From Paraburkholderia sp. LEh10 (GTDB lineage Bacteria > Pseudomonadota > Gammaproteobacteria > Burkholderiales > Burkholderiaceae), in contig NZ_JAGIPX010000015.1 of assembly GCF_017814945.1 (NCBI RefSeq), positions 101,791-165,790 of the forward strand: DNA of 64,000 nt, in the 5' to 3' direction. Each line of letters begins with the position of its first letter. Position 1 is the stretch's first letter. The notes beneath the pieces were generated by a model. The model did not search any database. It was given only the letters and a program-made list of their open reading frames with translations, and was not told the DNA's origin. Positions 1 through 10,432 of this stretch are shown here, one piece after another. A program made the position numbers and the translations under genes.

Positions 1-225
1 GACGATTCGAAGGTCAGCATCCAGATCATCGCGGGCCGCGACGTCAACGTGAACTTCGACATGCAGTCGTTCACCGCACTCGAACTAAACGATACGATCG
101 ACGTGCGCCGCTCGCGCCATACGGTGCCGTTCCTGCATCCCGTCGGCTACAGCTACTACGCGACGCTGCGCAAGAAGCTGCACTGGAACGAGTACCCTTC
201 GCACGAAGACGATCCCGACGACTGA
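1..225 (+). CDS. nadK: NAD kinase, C-terminal part (5' end outside window)
   Basis: The open frame enters at base 1 and ends with TGA at 223-225, giving the last 74 residues. NAD kinase phosphorylates NAD to NADP using ATP (or polyphosphate) in the cytosol. The tail has the features of bacterial NAD kinase C-termini: a beta-strand run ending in DVNVNFD, then [10 protein letters not shown] and the [17 protein letters not shown] segment, comparable to the HPxxYSYFxTLxxKLGW end of the E. coli enzyme. The catalytic GGD and NE/D motifs lie outside the window. It is followed 87 bases later by recN on the same strand. Identification rests on the conserved C-terminus alone but is fairly secure. Confidence 0.85.
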   Translation, partial: DDSKVSIQIIAGRDVNVNFDMQSFTALELNDTIDVRRSRHTVPFLHPVGYSYYATLRKKLHWNEYPSHEDDPDD

Positions 226-312
226 GCGCGCGAGCGCTGACTGCCGCGATAACCCGGCCGCAACGCCGTACCCACAAGCCAACCCACGCCAGCCACGCCA
301 GACAGACGAGCC

Positions 313-1980
313 ATGCTCCGCCACCTCTCGATACGCGACTTCGTCATCGTCGCCGCGCTCGACCTCGAATTCGACAGCGGCTTTACAGTCTTCTCCGGCG
401 AAACGGGTGCCGGCAAATCCATTCTCATCGACGCGCTCGCACTGGCGCTCGGCGCGCGCGCCGATGCGAGCGTCGTGCGCACCGGGGAAGCGCGAGCGGA
501 CATCACAGCCGAGTTCGAGACGCACGCGCTCGTCGACGCATGGCTGAACGAGCAGGCGCTCGCGACCGACGAAACCGAACACGGCAGTACGGTGATGCTG
601 CGCCGCGTGGTCGATACGAACGGCCGCTCGCGCGCGTTCATCAACGGCACGCCGGCAACCCTCACGCAATTGCGTGAAGTCGGCGAGATGCTCGTCGACA
701 TTCACGGTCAGCACGCGCATCAACTGCTGATGCGGCCCGACGCGCAGCGCGAGCTGTTCGACACGCACGCCGGACTGCTCGACACGACTGCCGCCGTCAC
801 GCGTGCGTGGCGCGCGTGGCGCGACGCGTCCCAGGCCGTCGAAACCGCGCAGAGCAAAGACCGCGAACTGCAACTGGAACGCGAGCGGCTCGCATGGCAG
901 CTCGCGGAACTGGACAAGCTCTCGCCGCAGCCCGGCGAGTGGGAGGAGATCAACACCGAGCACCGGCGGCTGTCGCACTCGGCGAACCTGATCGACGGCG
1001 TGCAGGGCGCGCTGTCCGCGCTGTCCGAATCGGACGAGGCGATGCTCGGCCATCTGTCCACTATCGTCTCGAAACTGCGCGATCTCGCCGAAATCGATCC
1101 CGCGCTCAACGACGCCCTTGCCGCGCTGGAGCCCGCCGAGATCCAGTTGCAGGAAGCCGTGTATTCATTGAGCCACTATGCGCAGCGGCTCGAGCTCGAT
1201 CCCGATCGGCTCGCCCAGGTCGAAAAGCGCCTCGACGCGCTGCATTCGGCCGCGCGCAAATTTCGCCTGCAACCGGAAACGCTGCCGCAAGAGCATCAGG
1301 AGCGCCGCGAGCAACTCGCGAAGCTCGACGCCGCCGCCGACCTCGACGCGCTACGCGCGGCCGAAGCCAAAGCGAAGGACGCCTACGCCGCCGAAGCGAA
1401 GGTGCTGTCGAAGGCGCGCGCGAAGGCCGCAAAGGCGCTCGGCGCGGCGGTGACGACGGGCATGCAGGAACTGTCGATGGCGGGCGGCAGCTTCGAAGTC
1501 GCGCTCGTGCCGCTGCCCGAAGGCGGCGCGCATGGGATGGAGCAGATCGAATTCCGCGTCGCCGGTCATGCCGGCGTGCCGCTGCGGCCGCTCGCGAAAG
1601 TGGCCTCGGGCGGCGAACTCGCGCGTATCAGCCTCGCGCTCGCGGTGATCGCGAGCGCGGCAAGCCCCACGCCGACGCTGATTTTCGACGAAGTGGACAC
1701 GGGTATCGGCGGCGGTGTCGCGGAGGTGGTCGGGCGTCTGCTGCATCAGCTCGGCGAGCATCGCCAGGTGCTGTGCGTGACGCACCTGCCGCAAGTCGCG
1801 GCGCGCGGCGATCATCACTTTCAGGTCGCGAAAAGCGGCAACGGCAAGGGCGGCACGATCAGCACGGTCACGTCGCTGGACAAGGCGCGCCGCATCGAAG
1901 AAGTCGCGCGCATGCTCGGCGGCCTCGAAATCACACCCACCACACGCAAGCACGCAAAGGAAATGCTGACGACGGTGTGA
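313..1980 (+). CDS. recN: DNA repair protein RecN (SMC-like ATPase)
   Basis: A 555-residue protein, the usual RecN length. RecN is a cytosolic SMC-like ATPase that acts early in double-strand-break repair. The N-terminus has the ABC Walker A motif GETGAGKS at residues 29-36. The middle (about 160-370) is rich in charged Ala/Glu/Arg heptads, as expected for the coiled coil. The C-terminal half carries the ABC signature region (ASGGELARISLAL), the Walker B segment LIFDEVDTGIGGG and the switch His in VTHLPQVAA. The start at 313 follows directly after a stop-rich stretch and matches the family N-terminus MLRHLSIRDFVIV. It lies downstream of nadK, a common pairing. I saw no SOS box in the 87-base gap. 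Confidence 0.96.
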   Translation: MLRHLSIRDFVIVAALDLEFDSGFTVFSGETGAGKSILIDALALALGARADASVVRTGEARADITAEFETHALVDAWLNEQALATDETEHGSTVMLRRVVDTNGRSRAFINGTPATLTQLREVGEMLVDIHGQHAHQLLMRPDAQRELFDTHAGLLDTTAAVTRAWRAWRDASQAVETAQSKDRELQLERERLAWQLAELDKLSPQPGEWEEINTEHRRLSHSANLIDGVQGALSALSESDEAMLGHLSTIVSKLRDLAEIDPALNDALAALEPAEIQLQEAVYSLSHYAQRLELDPDRLAQVEKRLDALHSAARKFRLQPETLPQEHQERREQLAKLDAAADLDALRAAEAKAKDAYAAEAKVLSKARAKAAKALGAAVTTGMQELSMAGGSFEVALVPLPEGGAHGMEQIEFRVAGHAGVPLRPLAKVASGGELARISLALAVIASAASPTPTLIFDEVDTGIGGGVAEVVGRLLHQLGEHRQVLCVTHLPQVAARGDHHFQVAKSGNGKGGTISTVTSLDKARRIEEVARMLGGLEITPTTRKHAKEMLTTV

Positions 1981-2073
1981 GCCTTCGATTAAGCGGCGGC
2001 GGCCCATCAACGTCCGCCTCGCCACCTTCGAGCGAGCGCCGCGAAACGCAGGCGCCCGCGCTGTCCCAAAGCG

Positions 2074-4902
2074 TTACCCGAACACCCGCTTCCACAGCCG
2101 CAACACCGCCTCGCGCTCCTTCTCGACGGTCTGCGGCTCGACCCGCGCCTTCTCCATGCCGTCTAGCCGCAGCTTGTGCTGCAGCTTGCGATACGTCCGG
2201 TACGCCGCGCCGACGGTATCCGCCTCCTCGCCGCTCATCAGGCCGAAGCGCGACACTTCGCGCAGCAGCGCGATATTGCCCGTATTGCGGATCAGCTCGG
2301 GATCGCGCGCGGCATGCAGCAGCACCCAGTACTGCACCGCGAACTCGATATCGACCATCCCGCCGCGATCGTGCTTGAGGTCGAACAGGTCGGTGCGGTT
2401 CGGGTGCCCTTCTTCGACGCGCCGGCGCATATCGACGATCTCGGTGGCGAGCGTGAGCGCGTCGCGCGGCGTCGTCAACACCTGCTCGCGGATCGCCTCG
2501 AACTTCGCGCCGATCCCGGGATCGCCCGCGCAATAGCGGGCGCGCGTCAGCGCCTGGTGCTCCCAGACCCATGCCGTGTTGGCCGCGTCGCCTTCGCGCA
2601 GCTGATAGCGGCGAAATGCGTCGAGGTCCGTCACGAGCAGGCCCGATTCGCCGTTCGGCCGCAGCCGCAGGTCGACGTCGAACAGAATGCCCGCGCCCGT
2701 CGCCGTCGTCAGCCACGTGATGAGCCGGCGCGTGAAGGTCGCGTAGACGTCGGACGCGACATCGTCGGAATCGTCATACAGAAAGATCAGATCGAGGTCC
2801 GATGCGTAGCCGAGCTCCTTGCCGCCGAGCTTGCCGTACGCAATGATCGCAAAGCGCGGCGTCTCGCGATGGCGCTTGGCCAGCTGGTTCCAGACGGCTT
2901 CGACGGTCACGTCGAGCACCGCGTCGGCGAGTTCGGACAGGCGGTCGCTGACATGCTCGACGCTCAGCTTGCCCGCCAGATCGATCAGCAGGATGCGGAA
3001 CACTTCCGCCTGATGCGCGTGGCGCAGCAGATCCATCTGCTGCTCGACGCCATCGGCGGCCGCGAGCCGCGCGCGCAGCGCGCGCTTGAACTCCGGCCAG
3101 TCGAACGGGCTCGCCATCGCCTCGTCGTCGAGCAGCTCGTCGAGCAGTTGCGGATGGCGGATCAGATACCCCGCCGCCCAACGCGACGCTCCCAGCACCG
3201 ACAGCACGCGATGCAGCGCCTGCGGATATTCCGTCAGCAGCGCGAGGTACGCGCCGCGCCGCGAAATCGCTTCGAGCAGATCGAACAGGCGCACCAGCAC
3301 GTCGCCGCGACGCTCGGGCGGCTCCAGCGTGCGCGCGGCCTCGAGCGCGCGCTGCGCGACGATGTCGAAGCGCTGCCGGCTGCGTTCCGCGAGACCCGCA
3401 TAGCGCGACGACTGCCACACGGCCTTCAGGCGCGCGAGCAGAGTGGCGGGCGCCTCGATGCCCAGTTCGACGAGACGCGCGGCGAGCGCATCGTCGGCGC
3501 TGTCATCAGCAAGCGCGCTGCTCCATACCCACGCCGCCGCGCCGTCCTCGGGCGCGCCACAGCCGCCCTGGCCGCTCACCTTGTCGGCGAATATCTGGTC
3601 GAACTGCTGTTCGACCAGCTCGCGATGCGCGTCGAGCTTTGTCATCAGCGACGCGTAGTCGTCGAAGCCCATCGCCTTTGCGAGATGCGCGCGCTCGCCG
3701 GCATCGACGGGCATTGCGTGGGTCTGCGCGTCGTTCCGGTATTGCAGCCGGTGTTCGAGCTCGCGTAGAAAGCGATAGGCGCTCGACAGGTCCGCGCACA
3801 CAGCGGGCGAAATCAGGCCGCGCGCCGCCGCGTGGCGCAGCACGGCAAGCGTCGGACGCACGCGAAAGCCCGCGTCCTGGCCGCCGCGAATCAGCTGGAA
3901 CACCTGCGCGCTGAATTCGATTTCGCGGATGCCGCCACGGCCGAGCTTGATGTCGTCGGCCTTGTCGGGGCGCATCGACGCGCGCCGCTGCGCCTCCTGG
4001 CGGATCTGCAGATGCAGCGAACGAATCGCGCTGATCACGCCGAAGTCCAGATAGCGACGGTAGACAAACGGCTTCACGATCGCGTCGAGCTGCCGCGCAA
4101 GCCTGCGCGCCGAGTCGCTTGCATGCTCGGACACGAGCCGGCCCTTGATCCACGCATAGCGCTCCCACTCGCGGCCCTGCACGTAGAAATACTCTTCGAG
4201 CATGCCGAGACTGCACACGAGCGGCCCAGAGTCGCCGTTCGGCCGCAGCCGCATGTCGACGCGAAATACGTAGCCGTCCGCCGTCACCTCGGCGAGCGCC
4301 GCGATCAGCCGCTTGCCGACGCGCGTGAAGAAATCCTGGATCGCAATCGGCGAGCGCTGTCCGCCCATCGTCTCGCCATCGTCTTCGTAGACGAAAATCA
4401 GGTCGATATCCGACGAAACGTTCAACTCGCGCCCGCCCAGCTTGCCCATGCCGACCACGCCCAGCGACAGCCGCTCGCCCTGCGCGCCGCGCGGCTCGCC
4501 GTAAAGCGCTTCGAGATCGGCGCAGACCACGGCCAGCGCGCGCTGGACCGTCGCTTCGGCGAGTTCGGTCATCGTGCCCGTCACTTCGGCCACATCGGCC
4601 GCGCCGGCAAGGTCTCGCTCCATCGCCGCGCAAAACACTTCAGTGCGAAGCTGACGCAGCGCCTTTTTGAGGGCCTCTTCGGAGAGGTGGGCGTCGGGCG
4701 TTGCGCGCAGCGCATCCGTCAGCGCGTCGAGCCGTTCGTCGATGCGCTCGCGCGTGACGGGCGCCGCCGCCAGCGCCGCGACCCGCGACGCAAGGCCTGG
4801 TTGCGCCGCATAGGCGCGCGACGCGTAGTGCGAATAACTGGAACTCAACAGGGATGGTTCGGTCATCAGGGATCTGGCTCGCTCGTTGCTTGATTCCGGC
4901 AT
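2074..4902 (-). CDS. glnE: Bifunctional glutamine synthetase adenylyltransferase / adenylyl-removing enzyme
   Basis: GlnE attaches AMP to, and removes it from, glutamine synthetase in response to PII and glutamine, tuning nitrogen assimilation. The 942-residue product has the duplicated nucleotidyltransferase architecture. The first domain has GMGKLGGREL...SDIDLIF near residues 151-172 (de-adenylylating half). The second has YGKLGGKELGYASDLDLIF near 686-705 (adenylylating half). Both keep the paired Asp metal ligands. GGIREIEF and GGMVDIEFAVQ are the matching helical motifs after each domain. The start is uncertain: Met13 at 4866 (MTEPSLLSSSYSHY) resembles related proteins and would give 930 residues. 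It is convergent with recN and divergent from the yhdP-like gene. Confidence 0.95.
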   Translation of the reverse strand: MPESSNERARSLMTEPSLLSSSYSHYASRAYAAQPGLASRVAALAAAPVTRERIDERLDALTDALRATPDAHLSEEALKKALRQLRTEVFCAAMERDLAGAADVAEVTGTMTELAEATVQRALAVVCADLEALYGEPRGAQGERLSLGVVGMGKLGGRELNVSSDIDLIFVYEDDGETMGGQRSPIAIQDFFTRVGKRLIAALAEVTADGYVFRVDMRLRPNGDSGPLVCSLGMLEEYFYVQGREWERYAWIKGRLVSEHASDSARRLARQLDAIVKPFVYRRYLDFGVISAIRSLHLQIRQEAQRRASMRPDKADDIKLGRGGIREIEFSAQVFQLIRGGQDAGFRVRPTLAVLRHAAARGLISPAVCADLSSAYRFLRELEHRLQYRNDAQTHAMPVDAGERAHLAKAMGFDDYASLMTKLDAHRELVEQQFDQIFADKVSGQGGCGAPEDGAAAWVWSSALADDSADDALAARLVELGIEAPATLLARLKAVWQSSRYAGLAERSRQRFDIVAQRALEAARTLEPPERRGDVLVRLFDLLEAISRRGAYLALLTEYPQALHRVLSVLGASRWAAGYLIRHPQLLDELLDDEAMASPFDWPEFKRALRARLAAADGVEQQMDLLRHAHQAEVFRILLIDLAGKLSVEHVSDRLSELADAVLDVTVEAVWNQLAKRHRETPRFAIIAYGKLGGKELGYASDLDLIFLYDDSDDVASDVYATFTRRLITWLTTATGAGILFDVDLRLRPNGESGLLVTDLDAFRRYQLREGDAANTAWVWEHQALTRARYCAGDPGIGAKFEAIREQVLTTPRDALTLATEIVDMRRRVEEGHPNRTDLFDLKHDRGGMVDIEFAVQYWVLLHAARDPELIRNTGNIALLREVSRFGLMSGEEADTVGAAYRTYRKLQHKLRLDGMEKARVEPQTVEKEREAVLRLWKRVFG

Positions 4903-5050
4903 AAAGTTATCTCAGCACGCGAGGATGCGAGCGTCGGCATGCCGTGTGGCTTCGTGCACACAAGCCGACCTCTGCGGCCGTGGCCGCTGGCCCGTGTGAT
5001 ACATTTCGTGGTTAGACCGCAAAACTACCATACGCCTACCCCGTCGCAGC

Positions 5051-8000
5051 ATGTCCGAGCGAAACTCATCCGCCGACCCGCACGAAGCTGGACGCGTCAT
5101 GCCCGTAGGCGGAAGCGATCATGTGGTGCTGCGCCACACGCTGCGAGTCGTGCTTGGCATCGCGCTGTTCCTGTATTTCGTCGTGCTGCTGGCCGTGCTC
5201 GGTCTGCGCTACGTGCTGCTGCCGCAAGCCGAATCCTTCCGGCCGAGAATCGAGGCGGCTATCTCCGAAAGAATCCGCGCCGACTTCAGGATCGGCAAGA
5301 TCGCGCCGCACTGGACAGGTTTCCAGCCAGGCCTCGAAGTCACCGACGTCACCATCCGCAACCATGACGGCAAGCTCGCGCTGACGATTCCGCACGCAAG
5401 CGCGACGGTCTCGTGGTCGTCCGTCTGGAAGCTCGCGCCCATTCTGTCGAGTGTGATCGTCGACAAGCCGGATCTGCTCGTCGAGCGCGAACCGGACGGC
5501 TCGCTGACGGTCGCGGGCGTGACGGTGCCGACGGCGCACACGGGCAACGACACGTTCAGCACGTGGCTGCTTCGCCAGGAGGCGATGATCCTGCGCGGCG
5601 GCACACTGCGCTGGCATGACACGCGCCGCGACGCGCCCGAAATCGCGCTGCAGAACATCCGGCTCGCCATTCTCAGCGAAGGCTACGATCACAAGCTGGC
5701 GCTGCAGGCGCCGCCCGACGGCAAGGTGCTGTTCGGTCCGCTCGACTTCCGCGCGAACTTCCGCCACACGCGCCTTGCGGCGATCGGCAAGCCGATCAAC
5801 TGGACGGGCGAGGCGTACATATCGACGGGCCCCGTCGACCTGCCGATGCTCGCCCGTTATATGGATTTCCCGATCGAGACCTTCGCCGGCCGCATCGACA
5901 ACGCGATCTGGCTGCAGTTCGCGCAAGGCCGCATCAGGTCGGCAGGGGGCGAGCTGTCGGGCAGCAACATCGCGCTGCGCGTGAAGCCAACGCAGCCGAA
6001 GCTCGATGTGCCCGTCGCGCAGTTTTCGTGGGCCGTCGCGCACGACGGCGACGAGTGGACGCTCGACCTGAACAACCTGCGCGCCGAACTCGGCCAGCCG
6101 CCGCTCGACGACGGCACACCTGTCGCCCGCATCCTCGTGCTGCACACGCTGTCGAGCCGCTACCGGGTGCCGAGCGTCCAGCACGGCCAGTTGATCAGCG
6201 TGTCGGGCGACCGCGTCGACCTCGGCATTCTCGCGGAATTCAGCCGTGCGCTGCCGCTGCCGCGGCGCCTGCTTAACAATCTCGTGCGCTTCAATCCGCG
6301 CGGCCTCGTCGCGAACTACACGATCGAAGTCGAGCGCGGCAAGCCCGATTCCGGCGAAGCGGCCAGCGAGCACCGCGAGCCGGGCGCCGAGCCGATCGTC
6401 CGCTATCGCTTCAAGGGCGATCTGCAGGGCATCAGCATCGCCGCGCAGGAACCGCCGCCGGGCCTGACGGCGCGGAACCACCCGCGCGCCGGCATTCCGG
6501 GCGTCGAGAACCTGTGGGGCACCATCGACGCGGACGAAAAACACGGCTCGCTCGCCATCGATACGGCCAACGCCGCGCTCACGCTGCCCGGCGTGTTCGA
6601 CGATCCGCGCCTCACCTTCGATCATCTGAGCGGCAAGGGTGCATGGACGATCGCGCCGAACGTCGAGCCGGGCCAGCGGCACAAGGCGTTCAAGGTCGAT
6701 GTGTCCGAGCTGAAGGTATCGAACGCGGATACGGCGGCGAAGGCGACGGCGAGCTATTCGAATGCCGGCAGCGGACGCGGCTCACTTGACCTGAAGGCCG
6801 ACTTCGAGCGCGCGCAGGTCACGCGCATCACGCGCTATCTGCCGACCAGCATCAGCGAGAAGCTGCGCATCTATCTGACCCACGGCCTGCAGGCCGGCAT
6901 GTCGCGCGGCGCGACCATCGAGATTCACGGCAATCTCGACAAATTCCCGTACTCGCGCGATCCGAGCGCGGGCATCTTCAGAATCGTTGCGCCGTTCAAG
7001 GGCGGCCGCTTCGATCCGTCGCCGTGGCCGCCGCGCACGCTGAGAAACGGCACGCCGAACGTGTGGCCCGCGTTCGACGGCATCGACGGCACGTTCCAGC
7101 TGAAGGAAAACCTGCTGCGCTTCGACGTCGACCGCGCGCACTACAAGCACATCGCGATGAGCAAGGTGACGGGAAAGATCGACGACCTGGGCACGCGCGA
7201 GTCGAGCCTCGTCATCACGGGCGGCGGGCACGGGCCGCTCGCCGACATGCTCGATTACGTGAACAACAGCGCGCTCGGCGCAATGGCGAAACATCAGACC
7301 GAAAAGCTCCATGCCGAAGGGCCCGCGGCGCTCGCGCTCAAGCTGACGGTGCCGCGCACGCCGCCCCCGGTCACCGCGCCGGGCGTGCCGCCGAAACCGC
7401 GTGTCACGGTGGAAGGTTCCCTTGCATTCGAAAACAACCGGCTTTCGATGGACAACGTCCCGCCGCTGTCGCAACTGCGCGGCAATGTGCGCTTCACCGA
7501 GCGCACGGCGCAGATCGACCAGCTGACGGGGCAATTCATGGGCGGCGACGTGCGCGCGAAAGGCGGGCTGAACGATAACGGCGCGTATGTGCTCGACGTA
7601 TCAGGCAACGTCGCCGTCGACGCCGCGCGCGGCCTCAATCTGCGCGGCCTGCCCGCGCAGATGCTCACGCGGATGAACGGCAGCGCGCCGTACAACGTCA
7701 GCGTGCGCGGCGCGAAGGGCCGTCTGCCCGATGTCGCCGTTCACTCGGATCTGACGGGACTCGCGCTCGATTTCCCCGCGCCGTTCAACAAGCCGATCGG
7801 CACGCCGATGCCGCTCAACTTCACGTTCCGGCCGACCGTTTCGAACGAAGGCAGCGGCGTTATGGCGGCTGACGGCGGCAACGACGCCGGCGCAAAGGCC
7901 GCTGCCGGCAACAGCCTGCAACGGGCGCACCTCACATTCGGCCCGATCGCCGCAACCTATCTGCTCAAGCACACGCCCGGCCAGCCGCCCGAGGTGGTGC

Positions 8001-9319
8001 GCGGCGCGATCGGCGTGAACCGGACAGCCGAGTTGCCATCGGAAGGCGTGATCGCCGCCGTGGACATCGACGCGCTAGACGCCGACGCGTGGCGCGCCCT
8101 CTTCCTGCAGATGCGCAAGGCCAACGAAGGCGTCGCGCCCGTGCCGCCCAGCGCGACGGCTGCGCAGTTCATGCCGAACCGCTTCGCGATCCACATCGGC
8201 ACGCTGACGCTGCTCAAGCGTCACTGGGAAAGCGTCGTGGTCGGCGCTTCGCACTTCGACAAGCAATGGCAGGCGAACATCGCGTCGAACCAGGTATCGG
8301 GCCACGTCTCCTGGCTGCCGGGCGCGCAGCCCGGCTCCCCCGGCACATTGCAGGCGCGCCTCGCGCGGCTCGTGATTCCGTCGGCGACCGAAAACGATCT
8401 GCTCGGTCCCGCGATCAACCAGCCGGCGCAAAACATTCCGTCAATCGATCTCGTCGTCAACGAGCTGATCGTGCGCGAGCGCAACCTCGGCAAACTCGAG
8501 GTCAACGCGCACAACTTCGAGGACGACGGCACGCCCGTCTGGCAGCTCGATTCGCTCCAGATCACCAATCCCGCCGCCGTGTTCAAGGCGACAGCGAACT
8601 GGCGCACGGGCCGCAACTACGGCGCGAACCAGGACGACGAAGCCGAGCGCAGCACCGAGCTCGATTTCAAGCTCGACATCAAGGACGCGGGCTTGCTGCT
8701 CGAACGCGCCGGACTGCCGCGCACGCTGAAGGCAGGCGAAGGGTCGCTGTCGGGCAAGCTCGGCTGGCGCGGCGGACCGACCAAGCCGGACTATCCGTCG
8801 CTCAACGGCAATCTCGCCGTCGATCTGCGGCATGGGCAAATCCTCAAGGTCGATCCCGGCGTCGCCAAGCTGCTCGGCGTGCTGAGCCTGCAAAGCCTCG
8901 CACGCTACGCGTCGATGGATTTCCGCGACGTGATCGGCGAAGGCCTGCCGTTCGAGCACGTGACGGGCACCGCGCAGGTCGATCGCGGCATCGGCAGGAC
9001 GGACAACTTCGAAATGGTGACGGCGCCCGCGCGCGCTCAAATGAAGGGCAGCGTCGATCTGGCGCACGAAACGCAGGACCTGAACGTGCATATCGTGCCG
9101 ACCGTCAGCGCGGGAGCGGGCGTCGTCGTGGCGGCCGTGATCAATCCGCTGCTCGGGCTGGCCGCGCTGATCGGCGACATCGCGCTGTCGCACTCGCTCG
9201 AACATGCGTTCGCGATCGATTACGCGATCACGGGCTCGTGGGCCAAACCACACGTCGAGCGGCTACACGGCGATCGCGGTAATATGAACGCGCCGGCCAC
9301 CGTCGCGGCACCGAACTGA
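5051..9319 (+). CDS. YhdP family protein (AsmA-like envelope lipid-transport protein)
   Basis: A 1422-residue protein with one N-terminal membrane segment (about residues 28-55, VLGIALFLYFVVLLAVLGLRYVLL) and a long periplasmic part rich in beta strands, matching the YhdP/TamB/AsmA class. E. coli YhdP is similar in size and is implicated in phospholipid movement between inner and outer membrane; I infer the same role here. The AsmA-like C-terminal section includes a short hydrophobic stretch (GAGVVVAAVINPLLGLAALIG). The start at 5051 has no obvious Shine-Dalgarno; Met17 at 5099 is an alternative. It is divergent from glnE with 148 bases between. In many Burkholderiaceae it precedes the same amidase and tldD genes as here. 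Confidence 0.9.
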   Translation: MSERNSSADPHEAGRVMPVGGSDHVVLRHTLRVVLGIALFLYFVVLLAVLGLRYVLLPQAESFRPRIEAAISERIRADFRIGKIAPHWTGFQPGLEVTDVTIRNHDGKLALTIPHASATVSWSSVWKLAPILSSVIVDKPDLLVEREPDGSLTVAGVTVPTAHTGNDTFSTWLLRQEAMILRGGTLRWHDTRRDAPEIALQNIRLAILSEGYDHKLALQAPPDGKVLFGPLDFRANFRHTRLAAIGKPINWTGEAYISTGPVDLPMLARYMDFPIETFAGRIDNAIWLQFAQGRIRSAGGELSGSNIALRVKPTQPKLDVPVAQFSWAVAHDGDEWTLDLNNLRAELGQPPLDDGTPVARILVLHTLSSRYRVPSVQHGQLISVSGDRVDLGILAEFSRALPLPRRLLNNLVRFNPRGLVANYTIEVERGKPDSGEAASEHREPGAEPIVRYRFKGDLQGISIAAQEPPPGLTARNHPRAGIPGVENLWGTIDADEKHGSLAIDTANAALTLPGVFDDPRLTFDHLSGKGAWTIAPNVEPGQRHKAFKVDVSELKVSNADTAAKATASYSNAGSGRGSLDLKADFERAQVTRITRYLPTSISEKLRIYLTHGLQAGMSRGATIEIHGNLDKFPYSRDPSAGIFRIVAPFKGGRFDPSPWPPRTLRNGTPNVWPAFDGIDGTFQLKENLLRFDVDRAHYKHIAMSKVTGKIDDLGTRESSLVITGGGHGPLADMLDYVNNSALGAMAKHQTEKLHAEGPAALALKLTVPRTPPPVTAPGVPPKPRVTVEGSLAFENNRLSMDNVPPLSQLRGNVRFTERTAQIDQLTGQFMGGDVRAKGGLNDNGAYVLDVSGNVAVDAARGLNLRGLPAQMLTRMNGSAPYNVSVRGAKGRLPDVAVHSDLTGLALDFPAPFNKPIGTPMPLNFTFRPTVSNEGSGVMAADGGNDAGAKAAAGNSLQRAHLTFGPIAATYLLKHTPGQPPEVVRGAIGVNRTAELPSEGVIAAVDIDALDADAWRALFLQMRKANEGVAPVPPSATAAQFMPNRFAIHIGTLTLLKRHWESVVVGASHFDKQWQANIASNQVSGHVSWLPGAQPGSPGTLQARLARLVIPSATENDLLGPAINQPAQNIPSIDLVVNELIVRERNLGKLEVNAHNFEDDGTPVWQLDSLQITNPAAVFKATANWRTGRNYGANQDDEAERSTELDFKLDIKDAGLLLERAGLPRTLKAGEGSLSGKLGWRGGPTKPDYPSLNGNLAVDLRHGQILKVDPGVAKLLGVLSLQSLARYASMDFRDVIGEGLPFEHVTGTAQVDRGIGRTDNFEMVTAPARAQMKGSVDLAHETQDLNVHIVPTVSAGAGVVVAAVINPLLGLAALIGDIALSHSLEHAFAIDYAITGSWAKPHVERLHGDRGNMNAPATVAAPN

Positions 9320-9483
9320 CAGGCTAATCGCACATCGGGCGGCATAACCGGGACTAAACCCGGGCGCGCGCGGCGTATGGCGAGTGCCCGCGCGGCCGGT
9401 CCCGTCGCCCGAAGCCGGGTTGTCACCGGGTTGTCCATGTTCGCTTGTCCGCACTGCCCCTTGCAGGAGTTTTTCGAACGCTT

Positions 9484-10332
9484 ATGCTCGACCTGAATAC
9501 GCAGTCCGCGAAGTCCTTCCCCCATGCTGGTCCTTTCCGCGTCGCCGCGCTGCAGATGGTGAGCACGCCGGAGCGCGAACGCAATCTCGCCGATGCCGAA
9601 CGCCTGATCGCGCAAGCCGCCGCCGATGGCGCGCAACTCGTCCTCCTGCCTGAATACTTCTGCTTCATGGGCTACAAGGAGACGGACAAGCTCGCCGTGC
9701 GCGAACCCTACGGCGACGGCCCGATCCAGCGCTTTCTCGCCGATGCCGCGCGCCGGCACAAAGTCTGGGTGATCGGCGGCACGCTGCCGCTGACGGCGCC
9801 CGAAGAAACGCGCGTGCTGAACACGACGCTCGTGTTCGATCCCCAAGGCAACGAGGCCGCGCGCTACGACAAGATTCATCTGTTCAATTTCGAAAAAGGC
9901 GAAGAATCGTTCGACGAGGCGCGCACGATCCGCCCCGGCGACACCGTCCGCACGTTCGACGCGCCGTTCGGCCGCGTGGGCCTGTCGGTCTGCTACGATC
10001 TACGCTTTCCCGAGCTGTACCGGCGCATGGGCGACTGCGCGCTGATCGTCGTGCCTTCGGCGTTCACGTACACGACGGGCCGCGCGCACTGGGAAATGCT
10101 GTTGCGCGCGCGGGCCGTCGAAAATCAATGCTATGTGCTCGCCGCCGCGCAAGGCGGCAAGCATGAAAACGGCCGCCGCACGTGGGGCCACAGCATGCTG
10201 ATCGACCCGTGGGGCGAAATCATCGACGTGCGCGACGAAGGCGCGGGCGTCGTCGCCGGCAATATCGAGCGCGCACGCATCGACGAAGTCCGGCAAAGCC
10301 TGCCGGCCTGGCGTCATCGTGTGCTGAACTGA
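9484..10332 (+). CDS. Carbon-nitrogen hydrolase family protein (Nit-type amidase)
   Basis: A 282-residue nitrilase-superfamily enzyme. The Glu-Lys-Cys triad is visible: Glu in LLPEYFCFMG (about residue 55), Lys in YDKIHLFNFEKG (about 129) and Cys in SVCYDLRFPELYR (about 170). The last motif and the overall length are typical of the Nit1/Nit2 branch, which includes deaminated-glutathione amidases and omega-amidases; substrate cannot be fixed from sequence. I chose the ATG at 9484 over the in-frame ATG at 9445 because the protein family starts near FRVAALQMVS and a GCAGGAG stretch sits upstream. It lies between the yhdP-like gene and tldD on the same strand, probably cotranscribed with tldD (100-base gap). 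Confidence 0.9.
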   Translation: MLDLNTQSAKSFPHAGPFRVAALQMVSTPERERNLADAERLIAQAAADGAQLVLLPEYFCFMGYKETDKLAVREPYGDGPIQRFLADAARRHKVWVIGGTLPLTAPEETRVLNTTLVFDPQGNEAARYDKIHLFNFEKGEESFDEARTIRPGDTVRTFDAPFGRVGLSVCYDLRFPELYRRMGDCALIVVPSAFTYTTGRAHWEMLLRARAVENQCYVLAAAQGGKHENGRRTWGHSMLIDPWGEIIDVRDEGAGVVAGNIERARIDEVRQSLPAWRHRVLN

Positions 10333-10432
10333 CAGCTTTGCATGTCAGCAACGAAACATTGAAAGTGCCGCTGTTGTGACCCAACAGGCGACGTGCACGA
10401 CAACCGAATACCCTGAATCGAGCGAACCTCGC

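Noticed and set aside
5066..6682. A 538-codon minus-strand frame opposite the yhdP-like gene
   Set aside because: Shadow frame; the plus strand has the membrane helix and AsmA-type pattern.
9445..9483. Upstream in-frame start of the nitrilase-family gene
   Set aside because: Adds 13 residues outside the family; the ATG at 9484 is more consistent.
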